A stretch of 64,000 nucleotides of DNA from an uncultured Selenomonadales bacterium (GCA_900321035.1 ONUH01000003.1:124001-188000), one strand, 5' to 3'. Positions 8,030-17,606 are shown, numbered from the stretch's first letter. The notes: generated by a model not told the origin, from the sequence alone. Numbers and translations: made by a program.

Positions 8030-9915
8030 GCGCCTCTTGTCCTTCGCCCATCTAACCATTCCTCAAACATCAAAACCGCCCAAATTTTATTGGCATTCCA
8101 GGCATACTTTTTGAAATTTTCCCAAGTCTTTTGCACCACCTTAGGTGACAAGACCCCCTCCTGTCGTATTTTTTCCGGCGAGAGCAATGCTTCCGCCCAT
8201 TCCCGAAGCCGCCCCTCCCGAACCCATTCCATAATGGGAATTGCAAATCCCTTCTTCGGCCGATCCATGAGTTCCTTGGGCACATATTGATAAAGAACAT
8301 CCCGAAGCACCTTTTTCCCTATTGTCCCATCCTGTTTGTATGACAACGGAAGCGACCATGCAAACCTTACAATATCCCTGTCGAGAAACGGCACTCGTGA
8401 TTCCAGCGATACCGCCATAGCCGAGCGATCCACTTTTGTCAAAATATCATCCGAAAGATACAGCAACATATCCAAGAGCATGAAATTGTCTGCTATAGAG
8501 CTTTTAAGGAATCCATGTGGATATATCGTATAAGCGTAGCCAGGGGCACCCCCATCGCAGACAACAGCTTCATCCCACCCCACATTTTCTACCCGGATAT
8601 AAACATCTTCCGGCGAAGTCGCATCCATATACCTTGCAATGGCATCCCGCTGCCTGTCTGCATAGAAATAGCTGTTTCCCATAATCTTTCCAGCCATTCT
8701 CCGAAGCCATATAGGGAACTTGTTTATTTTTTTCCAAAGACGAGGCCAAGAACGGTAGCTTTCATAACCTGCAAATAATTCATCTCCTCCATCTCCGCTC
8801 AAAGATACAGTTACATTTTCCCTCGCCAACCGACTGACCAAATAAGTCGGAATCGCAGAAGAATCTGCAAACGGTTCACTAAAGATGTGTGACAATCGAG
8901 GAATAATCTCCGTCACATCCTTGGGACGGACATACAACTCTAAGTGATCCGTTCCAAGATGAGCTGCAATTTCCTTCGAATACACCGCCTCGTCGTAGGA
9001 TGGTTCGTCAAAGCCAATAGAAAAAGTTTTCACCTTTCGTGTAGAAAGGCTTTGCATAAGACTCACAACGGTACCGGAATCAATTCCCCCAGAGAGAAAC
9101 GCCCCCACTGGCACATCCGCCACCATTTGTCTTTCAATAGATACAAAAATTAAGCGACGAAGTTCTTCTACAGCCTCTTCATAGCTTCCTGTAAAAAGGT
9201 TTTCTGTTCCCTGCATAGCAATTTCCTTGATGTCCCAATATTTTTTCTCCACAAAACTTTCCTTACTATAAGGAAAAGTGCCGGTAATCATGCTGCCAGA
9301 CGAGAGTTTTCTAATTTCCCGATAAATGGTACAGGGCGCAGGAATGTATCCATGGCGGAAATACAACGTAAGTGCCTTTCTATCTAATGAAAGCGATTCT
9401 TTTGCAACCGCCTCAATCCCCCCAAGCTCCGAAGCGAAAATTAATCCGCCTTGAACATAGCCATAATAGAGAGGCTTTTCCCCCATCCTGTCTCGAGCTA
9501 AAACCAATCGACGCTCTGTCCGATCATAAAGAGCAAAAGCAAACATGCCGATACTGTCTGCAAGTGCCTGTTCTACTCCATAGACGGCAATATATTCCAA
9601 AAAAATCTCCGTATCAGAATGGCCACGGAATACGCATTGTCCCTTTAATTCTAGCTTCTTTTTCAAATCTTTATGATTATAAATTTCACCATTCAACACA
9701 ATGACATAACGATTATCGTGAGAATGCATGGGTTGACTGCCTGCCTCTGTAATGTCCAAAATGGACAACCTGACATGCCCCAATGTGAAGCGTCCTTCAT
9801 CATCGTGCCAATGCCCCTTCGCATCTGGTCCCCTATGCCGCATCCTGCGGCACATCGTCTCAATATCTCCCCGCCATGTCGTTTCCCGTCCAAAAAATCC
9901 AGCTATGCCGCACAT
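8026..9915 (-). CDS. AsnB-like glutamine amidotransferase (asparagine synthase family), first copy
   Basis: This 629-residue protein has the complete two-domain layout. The N-terminal class II glutaminase begins with the nucleophile Cys2 (MCGIAGFFG) and includes RLSILD and the LNGEIYNH stretch. The C-terminal ATP-pyrophosphatase domain has the P-loop SGGIDSGTV near residue 270 and GDGGDELFAGY near 373. In polysaccharide loci such proteins often amidate the carboxyl group of a uronic acid rather than make free asparagine (for example WbpS-type enzymes). Since the locus also makes a UDP-hexuronic acid, that is the preferred inference. The ATG at 9915 is preceded by AGGAGG at 7 bases. Confidence 0.9.
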   Translation of the reverse strand: MCGIAGFFGRETTWRGDIETMCRRMRHRGPDAKGHWHDDEGRFTLGHVRLSILDITEAGSQPMHSHDNRYVIVLNGEIYNHKDLKKKLELKGQCVFRGHSDTEIFLEYIAVYGVEQALADSIGMFAFALYDRTERRLVLARDRMGEKPLYYGYVQGGLIFASELGGIEAVAKESLSLDRKALTLYFRHGYIPAPCTIYREIRKLSSGSMITGTFPYSKESFVEKKYWDIKEIAMQGTENLFTGSYEEAVEELRRLIFVSIERQMVADVPVGAFLSGGIDSGTVVSLMQSLSTRKVKTFSIGFDEPSYDEAVYSKEIAAHLGTDHLELYVRPKDVTEIIPRLSHIFSEPFADSSAIPTYLVSRLARENVTVSLSGDGGDELFAGYESYRSWPRLWKKINKFPIWLRRMAGKIMGNSYFYADRQRDAIARYMDATSPEDVYIRVENVGWDEAVVCDGGAPGYAYTIYPHGFLKSSIADNFMLLDMLLYLSDDILTKVDRSAMAVSLESRVPFLDRDIVRFAWSLPLSYKQDGTIGKKVLRDVLYQYVPKELMDRPKKGFAIPIMEWVREGRLREWAEALLSPEKIRQEGVLSPKVVQKTWENFKKYAWNANKIWAVLMFEEWLDGRRTRGA

Positions 9916-10237
9916 ATTCTCGCCTCCTTCCTACAATATTTTGCATTATAGATTATCGATATTCCTTATGGCTGTTCTTCCATGTTTTACACGCCTAAGG
10001 CCCTATTATTAAAACCATTCCCAAGTCTCCAAAACTCCCCAAAATACTAAGGATAATAGCTAAATATACACTTATTCGCAAACTCCCAATCTACAGTAAA
10101 GCTGGGGACTTCATTCAATGACCTAAAGATCTTAAAAAATAATAAAATGCTAATATTGACTATTTTATAGATATCATCCAGCAGCATCCGAAGGCGCTAC
10201 CTATGTTTAATTTTTCAGTACTTCTCTATAAATCTCC
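9916..10237 (-). other. 322-base gap upstream of the first asnB
   Basis: No convincing gene is present. The stretch is AT-rich and contains a good ribosome site for asnB next to the gene, plus a possible minus-strand -10 box. There is no GC-rich hairpin followed by a U run that would serve as an intrinsic terminator for the aminotransferase gene that ends at 10238. It marks a break in the otherwise tight gene packing and could be a recombination seam. Confidence 0.5.
9945..9950 (-). promoter_or_regulatory. Possible -10 box (TATAAT) for asnB-wzy-wzx
   Basis: A perfect TATAAT lies 29 bases before the asnB ATG on the minus strand. No matching -35 hexamer is visible at 16-18 bases upstream, so it may be fortuitous in AT-rich DNA, or may need an activator. 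It is the only candidate that would give the 1-9.9 kb genes their own start. Confidence 0.25.
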
Positions 10238-11527
10238 CTACTTGATATTCCGCTTAAATATAGGATCAACTTTACCGCCGTGCAAAATCCCACCCAGACT
10301 ATCCGCATCCACGGCTTTCCTTATCAGTGCAAACGCCTTATCTGTCGCCTCTAAATAGGCGGCAGCTTCTTTTTCTGTATGAGATGCGTTCAAATTATAA
10401 ATAGCAAACACCAAAATGCCATTTTGTAACATGACTTGTGAATACACCGACTGTATATCCAAATAAGACAGCGAACCATGCCCTTCAAAAGCGACGCCAG
10501 CATGAGCGGGCAATCCACTGACAGACAAAATATCCTCCAGCTTGTATTTATGAATCAAATCAACAATTCCATCCCGCTGGATTCCCCCAATCTTTCGAAT
10601 GTGGTCATAAAACCCGGGCTGCTCCAAAATCTTGATTGTCGCAAGCGAAGCCGCCATCGATATGCTGTCGCCGCCAAATGTAGTTGAAACAAACACCCCG
10701 TCTTCAATTTGCTTCAACAGTTCTTTCTTCCCTGCAACGGCAGAAATCGGATAGCCATTCGCCATCCCCTTACCAAAGGACGCCATGTCCGGCATAACTT
10801 TGTAAAGTTCAGACGCTCCACCCAGAGCATAGCGAAATCCAGACACCACCTCGTCAAAAATCAGAATCGCGCCATATTTGTGCGCCAGTTCTTTAACCGC
10901 TGCCAAGTATCCTTCTTTCGGACCATTGCTTTGAATCGGCTCCAAGATGACCGCTGCCACCTTGTCCGCTTTCAGTTTTTGCTCAAGATCTTCCAAATCG
11001 TTATAAACAAAATTCTTGGTCAACGCTCGTACTGCATCGGGTACCCCTTTATGGTTTTCCGACGCGCCAATCGACCAGTCGTGCATACCGTGATAGCCGC
11101 ACATTAAAACGACGTCGCGCCCCGTGTACGCGCGTGCAAGACGAATAGCCGCCGTCGTGGCGTCGCTTCCATTTTTTACGAAACGCACCATTTCAGCGCA
11201 AGGAACAATCTCGCAGAGTTTTTCCGCCAGCTCGACCTCCAATTCCGATTGAAGGGACGCACTGGCAAATTTTTTTACCTGAGCAATAACCGCTTCATTG
11301 ACCGACGGAATATTGTACCCAACCGTAATCGGTCCCAACGCGCAGACATAATCAATAAATTTATTGCCGTCCACGTCATAGATATAACAACCCTCACCGT
11401 GGTCGATATAGCTCGGTGCAATTCCTCGGCAAAAATAGCGATACGATTTGCTATAGGTTTGCGCCGCCAATGGTGATACTTTCAATTCCCGCTGAAGCAA
11501 CGCCTCGGATTTTTTGAATGTTTGCAT
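10238..11527 (-). CDS. Class III PLP aminotransferase, glutamate-1-semialdehyde aminomutase-like
   Basis: This 429-residue protein carries the class III hallmarks: VKNGSDATTAAIRLARA near 117-133, GYHGMHDW near 144, IFDEVVSGFR with the cofactor aspartate near 225, and the lysine in SFGKGMANGYP near 253. It resembles HemL but lies in a cluster with SpsF-like and NeuB proteins and far from heme genes. Such HemL-like enzymes recur in nonulosonate-type and spore-coat-like glycan clusters. The gene follows the first SpsF-like gene by 2 bases. Inference: it aminates or moves an amino group on a linear keto sugar or sugar acid. A true HemL role is less likely but cannot be excluded by sequence alone. 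Confidence 0.85.
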   Translation of the reverse strand: MQTFKKSEALLQRELKVSPLAAQTYSKSYRYFCRGIAPSYIDHGEGCYIYDVDGNKFIDYVCALGPITVGYNIPSVNEAVIAQVKKFASASLQSELEVELAEKLCEIVPCAEMVRFVKNGSDATTAAIRLARAYTGRDVVLMCGYHGMHDWSIGASENHKGVPDAVRALTKNFVYNDLEDLEQKLKADKVAAVILEPIQSNGPKEGYLAAVKELAHKYGAILIFDEVVSGFRYALGGASELYKVMPDMASFGKGMANGYPISAVAGKKELLKQIEDGVFVSTTFGGDSISMAASLATIKILEQPGFYDHIRKIGGIQRDGIVDLIHKYKLEDILSVSGLPAHAGVAFEGHGSLSYLDIQSVYSQVMLQNGILVFAIYNLNASHTEKEAAAYLEATDKAFALIRKAVDADSLGGILHGGKVDPIFKRNIK

Positions 11528-11529
11528 GA

Positions 11530-12291
11530 TTATTTCCTCTTTTCCAATTCTTCGTCTTCCCTTAACGACTTTTGCAGCCCCTCGTTGCGTTGTATCCCTT
11601 GATTGATGGCCAAAAAATCCGGTCTATGCTCCAATAACCGCAAAATATCTACCATCGAGAAATCTGCATTTAGTGGGTATAGTTCTTCATATACTTTCTG
11701 GATAAATTCAAAATCTTGCGGCTCATCCACAGTCCAGCGCATAGAATTCAAATTTTGCTTGCATTCCATGTGCCCTATCCTAAAAATCTCAGCATGTTTT
11801 CGGAAATATTGCGTCACATGCTCTCTTTCCGACGGCAGATGTGCTTCCTCCCACGCACGCTTCAATGCAGAAAAACAGAAAATTTCCGTATCCAATCCAT
11901 CCGGAAATTCTTCCGTAGTGACAGTATAATCATTTTCTTCCCGTAAATGCCTCTCGATGACCGCATCCACTATTTGCCAGTCAATCACCGGACAATCGCC
12001 GGTAATTCGCACCACATGCTCCGGTTGATATTCCTTGGCACATTGATAATAGCGATCCAACACATCACCAAGGCTGCCCCGATAAACCTCGACGTCATTC
12101 GCAGCAACAATCTTTGCCAATTCATCGTCGCTTTTGTCTTGACTTGTCGCTAACACGATCTTATCAATACGCTTGCTTCGCTGCAATCGTTCCAACTCAT
12201 GAATAATCATCGGTTTTCCAAGAATCGGCTTCAAAACCTTTCCCGGCAAACGACTGGATGAAACGCGCGCCTGCACAACACATAATATCAT
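11530..12291 (-). CDS. SpsF-like cytidylyltransferase family protein, copy 1
   Basis: This 253-residue protein opens with VVQARVSSSRLPGKVLKPI, the CTP-binding signature (cf. the LPGK loop) of the SpsF/NeuA/KdsB nucleotidyltransferase superfamily. It also has the metal-binding ITGDCPVID near 95-103. SpsF proteins are found beside NeuB-like synthases in Bacillus spore coat and flagellar glycan loci and probably activate sugars or sugar acids with CMP. The ATG overlaps the DegT stop upstream (ATGA). A second SpsF-like gene lies at 13718-14449. The two share the same domain plan but are clearly divergent, so they may act on two substrates. No classical NeuA or PseF is visible in the window. Confidence 0.85.
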   Translation of the reverse strand: MILCVVQARVSSSRLPGKVLKPILGKPMIIHELERLQRSKRIDKIVLATSQDKSDDELAKIVAANDVEVYRGSLGDVLDRYYQCAKEYQPEHVVRITGDCPVIDWQIVDAVIERHLREENDYTVTTEEFPDGLDTEIFCFSALKRAWEEAHLPSEREHVTQYFRKHAEIFRIGHMECKQNLNSMRWTVDEPQDFEFIQKVYEELYPLNADFSMVDILRLLEHRPDFLAINQGIQRNEGLQKSLREDEELEKRK

Positions 12292-13583
12292 AATAGCTCT
12301 TCCTTATTCTCGCATACTTTCTCAAAAGCGCTATAAACGTCATCCAAATCCTTCTTCGTCATCCCCGGACGCATCAAATCATGCAGGATAAGCTTGTTCT
12401 CCTGAATATCCTCGCAAACCGGACAAAGCCCTTTTTCATAAGATATGCTCGGCACAAGATTAAATGGATACCCTTGCCCGCCGAATGCTTTCTGCTTCTG
12501 ATATAACGAAAGCAAATATAATGGTCTGGTATAGCCTGCCTCTACGCGAACGCCTTCCGATTCCCGTCTGGTTGTCGGCATAAGCTCCGCTTTGACAGCC
12601 TCTACAAACTTTTCCCTGCTTACCCCTGTTTTGGAAATATCATACGTCAAAGGATGCATGTAATAAACATGTGTTGCATTTTCTCTAACACTTGCAGGCG
12701 TTATTCCCGGTAACTCGCTTAATCGCTTGCTCAAATAATTTACATTCTCGATTCTTGTTTCCACTAACCCTTTAAGTTTTTTCAACTGTTGTCTGGATAT
12801 GGCAGCCTCAATTTCTGTCATACGCAAATTGAACCCGACCATATTCACAAAGTCATCATATCCCTTGTCATCCACAACGGCTTCAGCGTGATTACGAATA
12901 AGTCTCATTCTTTCCGCAAGATTATCATCATTTGTTACCGCAATTCCACCTTCGCCACAGTGAATATGCTTATGATAATTAAGCGAAAAGACGCCAATAT
13001 CCCCGAAAGTGCCTGCATATTTTCCATCACACATCGCACCGGGGGCCTGCGCATTGTCCTCTATGACCTTGAGACCATGCTTGTCCGCTATCTCTCTGAT
13101 TCTTTCCGCATCATGCGGCTGTCCAAAGATATTGACAACTATAATGGCCTTCGTACGAGACGTTATCCTTTGCTCAACAGATTCCGGATCTAAACAATAA
13201 TAGTTCTCCTCAATATCGGCAAACACAGGAATCGCCCCATAAATAAGCGGAGCCGTAGCGGAAGCGCACATCGTATAGGGGGATACTATTACCTCATCGC
13301 CCGGCTCTATCCCCAAAGCCCCCACCGCACAATAAAGCGCTGATGTTGCAGAATTTACAGAAACAGCATTTTTTATTTTAAAATAATCTGCCCATTCTTC
13401 TTCCAACGCTCTTACCTGCGGCCCACCGTAAAAATCGTCTTCCCAACACCCTAAAAATTTGGACAGAATTCCTGACCGAATTACCTCGACCGCTGCCGCC
13501 TCTTCTTCTTTTCCTATAACATCATACGGTGGAAAAAGTGTAGTCCTAATCTTATTTCCGCCATTTATTGCCAACTTTGCCAT
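12288..13583 (-). CDS. DegT/DnrJ/EryC1/StrS family aminotransferase, long form
   Basis: This 431-residue protein has NSATSALYCAVGAL near 77, the cofactor aspartate in VIEDNAQAPGA near 176, and the lysine in FSLNYHKHIHCGEGG near 205. The SLNYHKHIHCGEGG variant differs from the HPVKPITTGEGG form of PseC, so I do not call it PseC. At the C-terminus it has an extra CPVCEDIQENKLILHDL segment. A strong GGGGGAT ribosome site precedes the ATG. It lies between two SpsF-like genes and upstream of the class III aminotransferase. It would install an amino group on a keto sugar in the nonulosonate-like branch. Confidence 0.88.
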   Translation of the reverse strand: MAKLAINGGNKIRTTLFPPYDVIGKEEEAAAVEVIRSGILSKFLGCWEDDFYGGPQVRALEEEWADYFKIKNAVSVNSATSALYCAVGALGIEPGDEVIVSPYTMCASATAPLIYGAIPVFADIEENYYCLDPESVEQRITSRTKAIIVVNIFGQPHDAERIREIADKHGLKVIEDNAQAPGAMCDGKYAGTFGDIGVFSLNYHKHIHCGEGGIAVTNDDNLAERMRLIRNHAEAVVDDKGYDDFVNMVGFNLRMTEIEAAISRQQLKKLKGLVETRIENVNYLSKRLSELPGITPASVRENATHVYYMHPLTYDISKTGVSREKFVEAVKAELMPTTRRESEGVRVEAGYTRPLYLLSLYQKQKAFGGQGYPFNLVPSISYEKGLCPVCEDIQENKLILHDLMRPGMTKKDLDDVYSAFEKVCENKEELL

Positions 13584-13717
13584 TTATAATCCCCCGTTTT
13601 ATATGTCATCTTTCCAATAGTCATTTGGTTTTCTTTTCACCTATGTATTTTCTATAACGACTATAAATATACTCTAAAGAATGTACTTAATTTTGGCTCT
13701 TGTAAATCTCATTTCAC

Positions 13718-14449
13718 TTATAATTGTGTTCTTTTTATGTCCGTTACATACTGCAATAGATTCTGATGTCCATCTAAAAATTTTATAACCTCCGAGCACT
13801 TGAAATCAGGATTATTAGGATAAAGTCCCTCAAATATTCTCTTTATGAGTTCATAATCTCCTTGCTCATCCAATGTCACCTCATACTCCGGACGACGCTC
13901 TTCTTTATCGGCACACCAATTATAACATTTAAATCTATCCTGATTGTTGGGAAAATAAATAGAAACATGTTCATGATCTTTTAAATCTTTTGTGGCAGCA
14001 TTTACCCTCGCTAATTCTTTTGTTGAGAAGATTCGAATATCAAACCCATCAGGAAATGTTTGCTCTGTATTATTCGCTACAAAATCATAGTCATGTTCCA
14101 AATAATACTTCAGTAAATAATCAATATGTCGCCAATCAATACAGGGACAATCTCCTGTCAGTTCCACTATAACATCAGCGCTCACACTTTGCGCTGCTTC
14201 AAGCACTCGCAAAAGGACGTCATCCTCCGAGCCTCTATAATACGTGCAACCTATCCTGTCGCACATTGCAACGACTTTATCATCTTCTCTATTCGTAGTC
14301 GTCGCAACAACAACATCATCCAACAGCTTGCTTCTGCGCACTCTCTCAATCATCAATTCAAGCATCGGCTTTCCGCATGCTTCCATCAACACTTTCCCCG
14401 GTAGTCTGGTAGAGGTCATCCGCGCCTCTATGGTAGCGACTTTTTTCAT
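13718..14449 (-). CDS. SpsF-like cytidylyltransferase family protein, copy 2
   Basis: The start is placed at ATG 14449, preceded by GAAGGGAA at about 6 bases. An upstream in-frame ATG at 14479 lacks the family start. The 243-residue protein begins MKKVATIEARMTSTRLPGK, with the LPGK nucleotide loop, and contains VELTGDCPCIDW near 95-105. This is the same order of motifs as copy 1, but most of the sequence has diverged. It lies downstream of a gap from an orphan GT-B-like gene and upstream of DegT. Two SpsF paralogues separated by an aminotransferase suggest two activation steps, or one catalytic and one modified subunit. Confidence 0.85.
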   Translation of the reverse strand: MKKVATIEARMTSTRLPGKVLMEACGKPMLELMIERVRRSKLLDDVVVATTTNREDDKVVAMCDRIGCTYYRGSEDDVLLRVLEAAQSVSADVIVELTGDCPCIDWRHIDYLLKYYLEHDYDFVANNTEQTFPDGFDIRIFSTKELARVNAATKDLKDHEHVSIYFPNNQDRFKCYNWCADKEERRPEYEVTLDEQGDYELIKRIFEGLYPNNPDFKCSEVIKFLDGHQNLLQYVTDIKRTQL

Positions 14450-14489
14450 TATATTCCCTTCTCTTGCACAACCAAGCATTTCCGTTTAT

Positions 14490-15626
14490 CTAATTATCCA
14501 TTAACTCTTTCAGTTTCAATATTGCCTTATTTACAGCATCGCCTTTTATTGACCACCGAACTTTGCCAATATTATCATTACCTAAAAAATATTCCCTCAT
14601 CTGTTTTTTTAAATTCGTCTTATCCCATATTGGCTCGATGAGCTTTCGGTCCGTCAACATAAATTCCGCTCTACGCTTTGCACCAATCTGAACGCTCAAA
14701 ATCCTCTTATCAGCCAAAACAGCCTCTAAAAGCAGCATTGTCCACATGCCTACAACGAGATCCGCCGCCGCTATGACCAGTTCCGCTTTAGTGGTTCCAT
14801 CGATAACAATTTGTATGCCTTTCCCCTCTGTCATCCTCGCAATAGTATCCCATTTACCTGCCGCCTCCTTGGGATGCGGTCTGATAACAATCACATAGCC
14901 CTCTGGATTATCACAAGTTTCTATCATAGATTCATATAACTCGTAAAAAATGCTTTCTTCATCATATCCCCAATACTCAATCCCAGAAGGCAAAAAACAA
15001 TCTTTAAGATGATCGGATGCAAAAACAATTATCTTTTTTTTATTATTTCCTACGACCTGCTTCTTATAACTCTCTATTTCTATTTGACTTATATTTTTAT
15101 AAACCTCCCTTAGCTCCTCTAAAAACGGCTGCCCTATGATTTCAATTAAATTTGGATCAATCCCTTCGGCAATCATTTGAGCTTTAGCATATTCATCCAT
15201 AACAAATATTTGATCCGGAAGGTAAGGAAACTGCTCACTAGATATATATGAATCATCGTTTTCAAATGTATAATTTGAAAACCGCAACCCATAAAAACAC
15301 CACGAATCCAACACGGCTACAGACTTTATTCTCAAACTTCGCGCAGCCATCCATATATTTCTTTCCAAAAAATCCGTGGCACATGTCCCTGTAACGACAA
15401 TATCCGGTGAAAAAGTTTTAAGTATTTTTTCCAATATTTCTATGTCGCAACTTGATATTAACTCCCCAATGTCTGTAAAAGGAATTCCGCGACGACGATA
15501 TATAGAACCTGCACTATCTTTTGCCAACACATCAAAATGATATTTATTACCTATCCCCTTTATTATCGGTATTAACACATTAGTGCCGCCGGGATCCTGG
15601 GAGATAAATAAAATCTTATTCATCAT
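14490..15626 (-). CDS. Putative GT-B-like transferase of unknown specificity
   Basis: This 378-residue protein has the feel of a GT-B fold. An N-terminal Rossmann-like start (KILFISQDPGGTNVLIPII) is followed by a second half with VIVIRPHPKEAAGKW near residue 248 and a terminal domain with ELVIAAADLVVGMWTMLLLEAVLADKRILSVQIG. The RPHPKE and LEAVLADK pattern recalls CDP-glycerol or capsule transferases and UDP-GlcNAc 2-epimerases. No exact family can be named. It overlaps the Gfo/Idh gene upstream by 11 bases and starts MMNK after AAGGT. It lies where a PseG-like nucleotide hydrolase might be expected in a nonulosonate pathway, but it lacks the PseG start motif. Confidence 0.75.
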   Translation of the reverse strand: MMNKILFISQDPGGTNVLIPIIKGIGNKYHFDVLAKDSAGSIYRRRGIPFTDIGELISSCDIEILEKILKTFSPDIVVTGTCATDFLERNIWMAARSLRIKSVAVLDSWCFYGLRFSNYTFENDDSYISSEQFPYLPDQIFVMDEYAKAQMIAEGIDPNLIEIIGQPFLEELREVYKNISQIEIESYKKQVVGNNKKKIIVFASDHLKDCFLPSGIEYWGYDEESIFYELYESMIETCDNPEGYVIVIRPHPKEAAGKWDTIARMTEGKGIQIVIDGTTKAELVIAAADLVVGMWTMLLLEAVLADKRILSVQIGAKRRAEFMLTDRKLIEPIWDKTNLKKQMREYFLGNDNIGKVRWSIKGDAVNKAILKLKELMDN

Positions 15627-16587
15627 TTATTACCTTACCAACCTGCTTGTATATCTCTTCTACAATACACGAGACCATCACCCCATCTTCCTCAGTACAC
15701 AACGCCTCCCTTTTATTGGCTAAAACATTATAAAGATTTTCATATAACCCGCACATCGCATTGCTGGGATTGATTTTAACTTCTCTTCTCTTTATATAGT
15801 TCACTTCATCAAACAAAGGATTCGCTTTCAATATTTCATAATACTCAATTTTCCCCATTTCATCGCTATATCTAATCCGGCCATTAGTAAACATAAGATC
15901 AAATTCAAAGGTTGTCACCCTATTGCAAGGGATAGGGTGAAAATAAATTCTGCGCTTCTTATTATGTGCATATAGGTAAAAATCACAGCTTGGATCTGCC
16001 GGGGTAAAATCCACAATTTTATCTATTACCTGTCCTACTTTAAAATTCCCAAAGAAATACCGCATTATGTCTATAAGATGAGATCCATTATGAAGCGTTC
16101 CTTTTCCATAATAACAATTCCCACAAATAAAATCGTCCGCAACATCTGTAATCCATCGTTTCAACTCTCTAAACTCCGACATAAATCTGCGCGAATAATT
16201 AAGTATTATGGGGACATTGTATTTATCCAAAAGCTCTTGAATACTCCGCGCCTCACTTAATGTTGCCATATATGGCTTTTCCATTATTACAGCGTCAACG
16301 CTGTCCTGCGCCAAACATTGCTGTAATACGTTGTAGTGATAAGTATCTGGCACAGCAATGCAAACAACATTCGCGGACGATATAGCCGTATTCATATCTT
16401 GAAACCAACTGCAATTCCACTTTGCTGCAGCTTTCCTCGCCGCCCCCTGATTAACATCATAGAATCCTACTAAATTAAAGTGCATCGAACTTGAAATCGC
16501 ATGGGCATGTGTTAATAAATGCTCGTCTGTCGGATTGTCATAGTTTGCAGCAATATTTCCAGCGCCTATTATAGCTACATCATACAT
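15616..16587 (-). CDS. Gfo/Idh/MocA family oxidoreductase, copy 1
   Basis: This 323-residue protein starts with a dinucleotide fold, DVAIIGAGNIAANYDN. It then has the family motif EKPYMATLSEA near residue 102, the EKP lysine being the usual catalytic residue, and an alpha/beta C-terminal domain. Such enzymes oxidise or reduce C3 of sugars or nucleotide sugars with NAD(P). The gene is linked by an 11-base overlap to the GT-B-like gene and is in the nonulosonate-like group. The start ATG has only a weak ribosome site. A second, separate Gfo/Idh gene lies at 35585-36616 in the ulosonate/cyclitol group. Confidence 0.88.
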   Translation of the reverse strand: MYDVAIIGAGNIAANYDNPTDEHLLTHAHAISSSMHFNLVGFYDVNQGAARKAAAKWNCSWFQDMNTAISSANVVCIAVPDTYHYNVLQQCLAQDSVDAVIMEKPYMATLSEARSIQELLDKYNVPIILNYSRRFMSEFRELKRWITDVADDFICGNCYYGKGTLHNGSHLIDIMRYFFGNFKVGQVIDKIVDFTPADPSCDFYLYAHNKKRRIYFHPIPCNRVTTFEFDLMFTNGRIRYSDEMGKIEYYEILKANPLFDEVNYIKRREVKINPSNAMCGLYENLYNVLANKREALCTEEDGVMVSCIVEEIYKQVGKVINDE

Positions 16588-16748
16588 ATTAAATGTTGCA
16601 ACCTCGTTTCAGTTCTTTCCATAGCTTTACATATACGCATCGTATGACGCTCTGGATGAGGCATGGCATTATCTTATATCCCATCCAACGGATCCGAACC
16701 CCATCATGACCGCTTTATATTGCACCATTTACCCCACAGCCTATGTAT

Positions 16749-17606
16749 TTAACACAAGGGCTTCCATACAATCATCGAAATTGGTGCAAAAGGATTCGAA
16801 CCCCAAAGATTTTTCCCAATATATTCGATTTTAATTCGCTTCTTCGTTTCTGCCTCCTTCAAGACTGACACTAAATTACGATTATAATCATTAATCTGCA
16901 TATATCGTCTGCACATTAGCCCATGCAACGATTCCAGAGAATAATATTCATAGCAAGGCTCAAAATGTATAACATATTGGGGTTGAAATTCGGAAAACCA
17001 ATCTATAATTGAAGAAGTTAGTTGAGGAACATAGGCTAAGGCCCATGAAGTAAATACCACTCCATTTTTTGCAGCATTAAATATTGAGGACTTCGTCAAT
17101 GAGAAGAAATCACACTCTCCTAATGCTATATCTATTCCCTCATTTCTTGCCAAGCGTTCCTGCGCACGTAACCCATTAGCGGTATACTCACCCGAAAAGA
17201 GCTTTGCCCCCCCCAAGGAGGCACGTGATGCCAAGTTCAGTATTATAGAGCCATACCCCGAACCAAGTTCTACCAAACATTCCATATCTAACAAAAACGG
17301 GGTCATTTTTCCGAGATAAAACTCATATAGCTTTTTTCTCTCTTCTTTTTCCTCAACCAAAATAAACTTCTCGTTCAAATAAGCCGGAATCAATTCATCT
17401 CCAAATACTTTGTCCTCCAACTCACTCAAACGTATTTGTGGTTCCTTCTCTAATATATTACATATTGCTTTCCACTTTTCTTCATTATATTCCCGTTGCA
17501 CTTGTTGGGGATTTTTATAATGAACCCCCTTCTCTTCACCCCCCATGATTTCAGCACACCAAGGAGAATATATAGGAAGATCATTTATATTAATTTCTTT
17601 TTCCAT
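16749..17606 (-). CDS. Class I SAM-dependent methyltransferase, sugar-modifying
   Basis: I start at ATG 17606, preceded at 7 bases by AGGAG (17614-17618), which lies inside the longer frame from 17624. The 285-residue protein begins MEKEININDLPIYSPWC. Motif I is CLVELGSGYGSIILNLA near residue 111, followed by SGEYTANGLRAQERLA and an acidic loop HFEPCYEYY near 217. A Rossmann-like methyltransferase is clear; the substrate is not. It lies in the nonulosonate-like block between an unknown 206-residue protein and a Gfo/Idh oxidoreductase, with gaps of 117 and 161 bases on either side. Methylation of a sugar hydroxyl or of an amino acid substituent is the likely role. Confidence 0.82.
   Translation of the reverse strand: MEKEININDLPIYSPWCAEIMGGEEKGVHYKNPQQVQREYNEEKWKAICNILEKEPQIRLSELEDKVFGDELIPAYLNEKFILVEEKEERKKLYEFYLGKMTPFLLDMECLVELGSGYGSIILNLASRASLGGAKLFSGEYTANGLRAQERLARNEGIDIALGECDFFSLTKSSIFNAAKNGVVFTSWALAYVPQLTSSIIDWFSEFQPQYVIHFEPCYEYYSLESLHGLMCRRYMQINDYNRNLVSVLKEAETKKRIKIEYIGKNLWGSNPFAPISMIVWKPLC

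Noticed and set aside
16690..16715. Second tRNA-like GGGGTTCGGATCC stretch in the gap before the methyltransferase
   Set aside because: The stem halves do not pair and there are no other tRNA arms around it.
16782..16806. T-arm-like GGTTCGAATCC with CACCA downstream on the minus strand, as in a tRNA 3' end or phage att site
   Set aside because: It lies in frame within the methyltransferase gene (WGSNPFAP), the T stem would pair badly, and no anticodon or acceptor arm precedes it.
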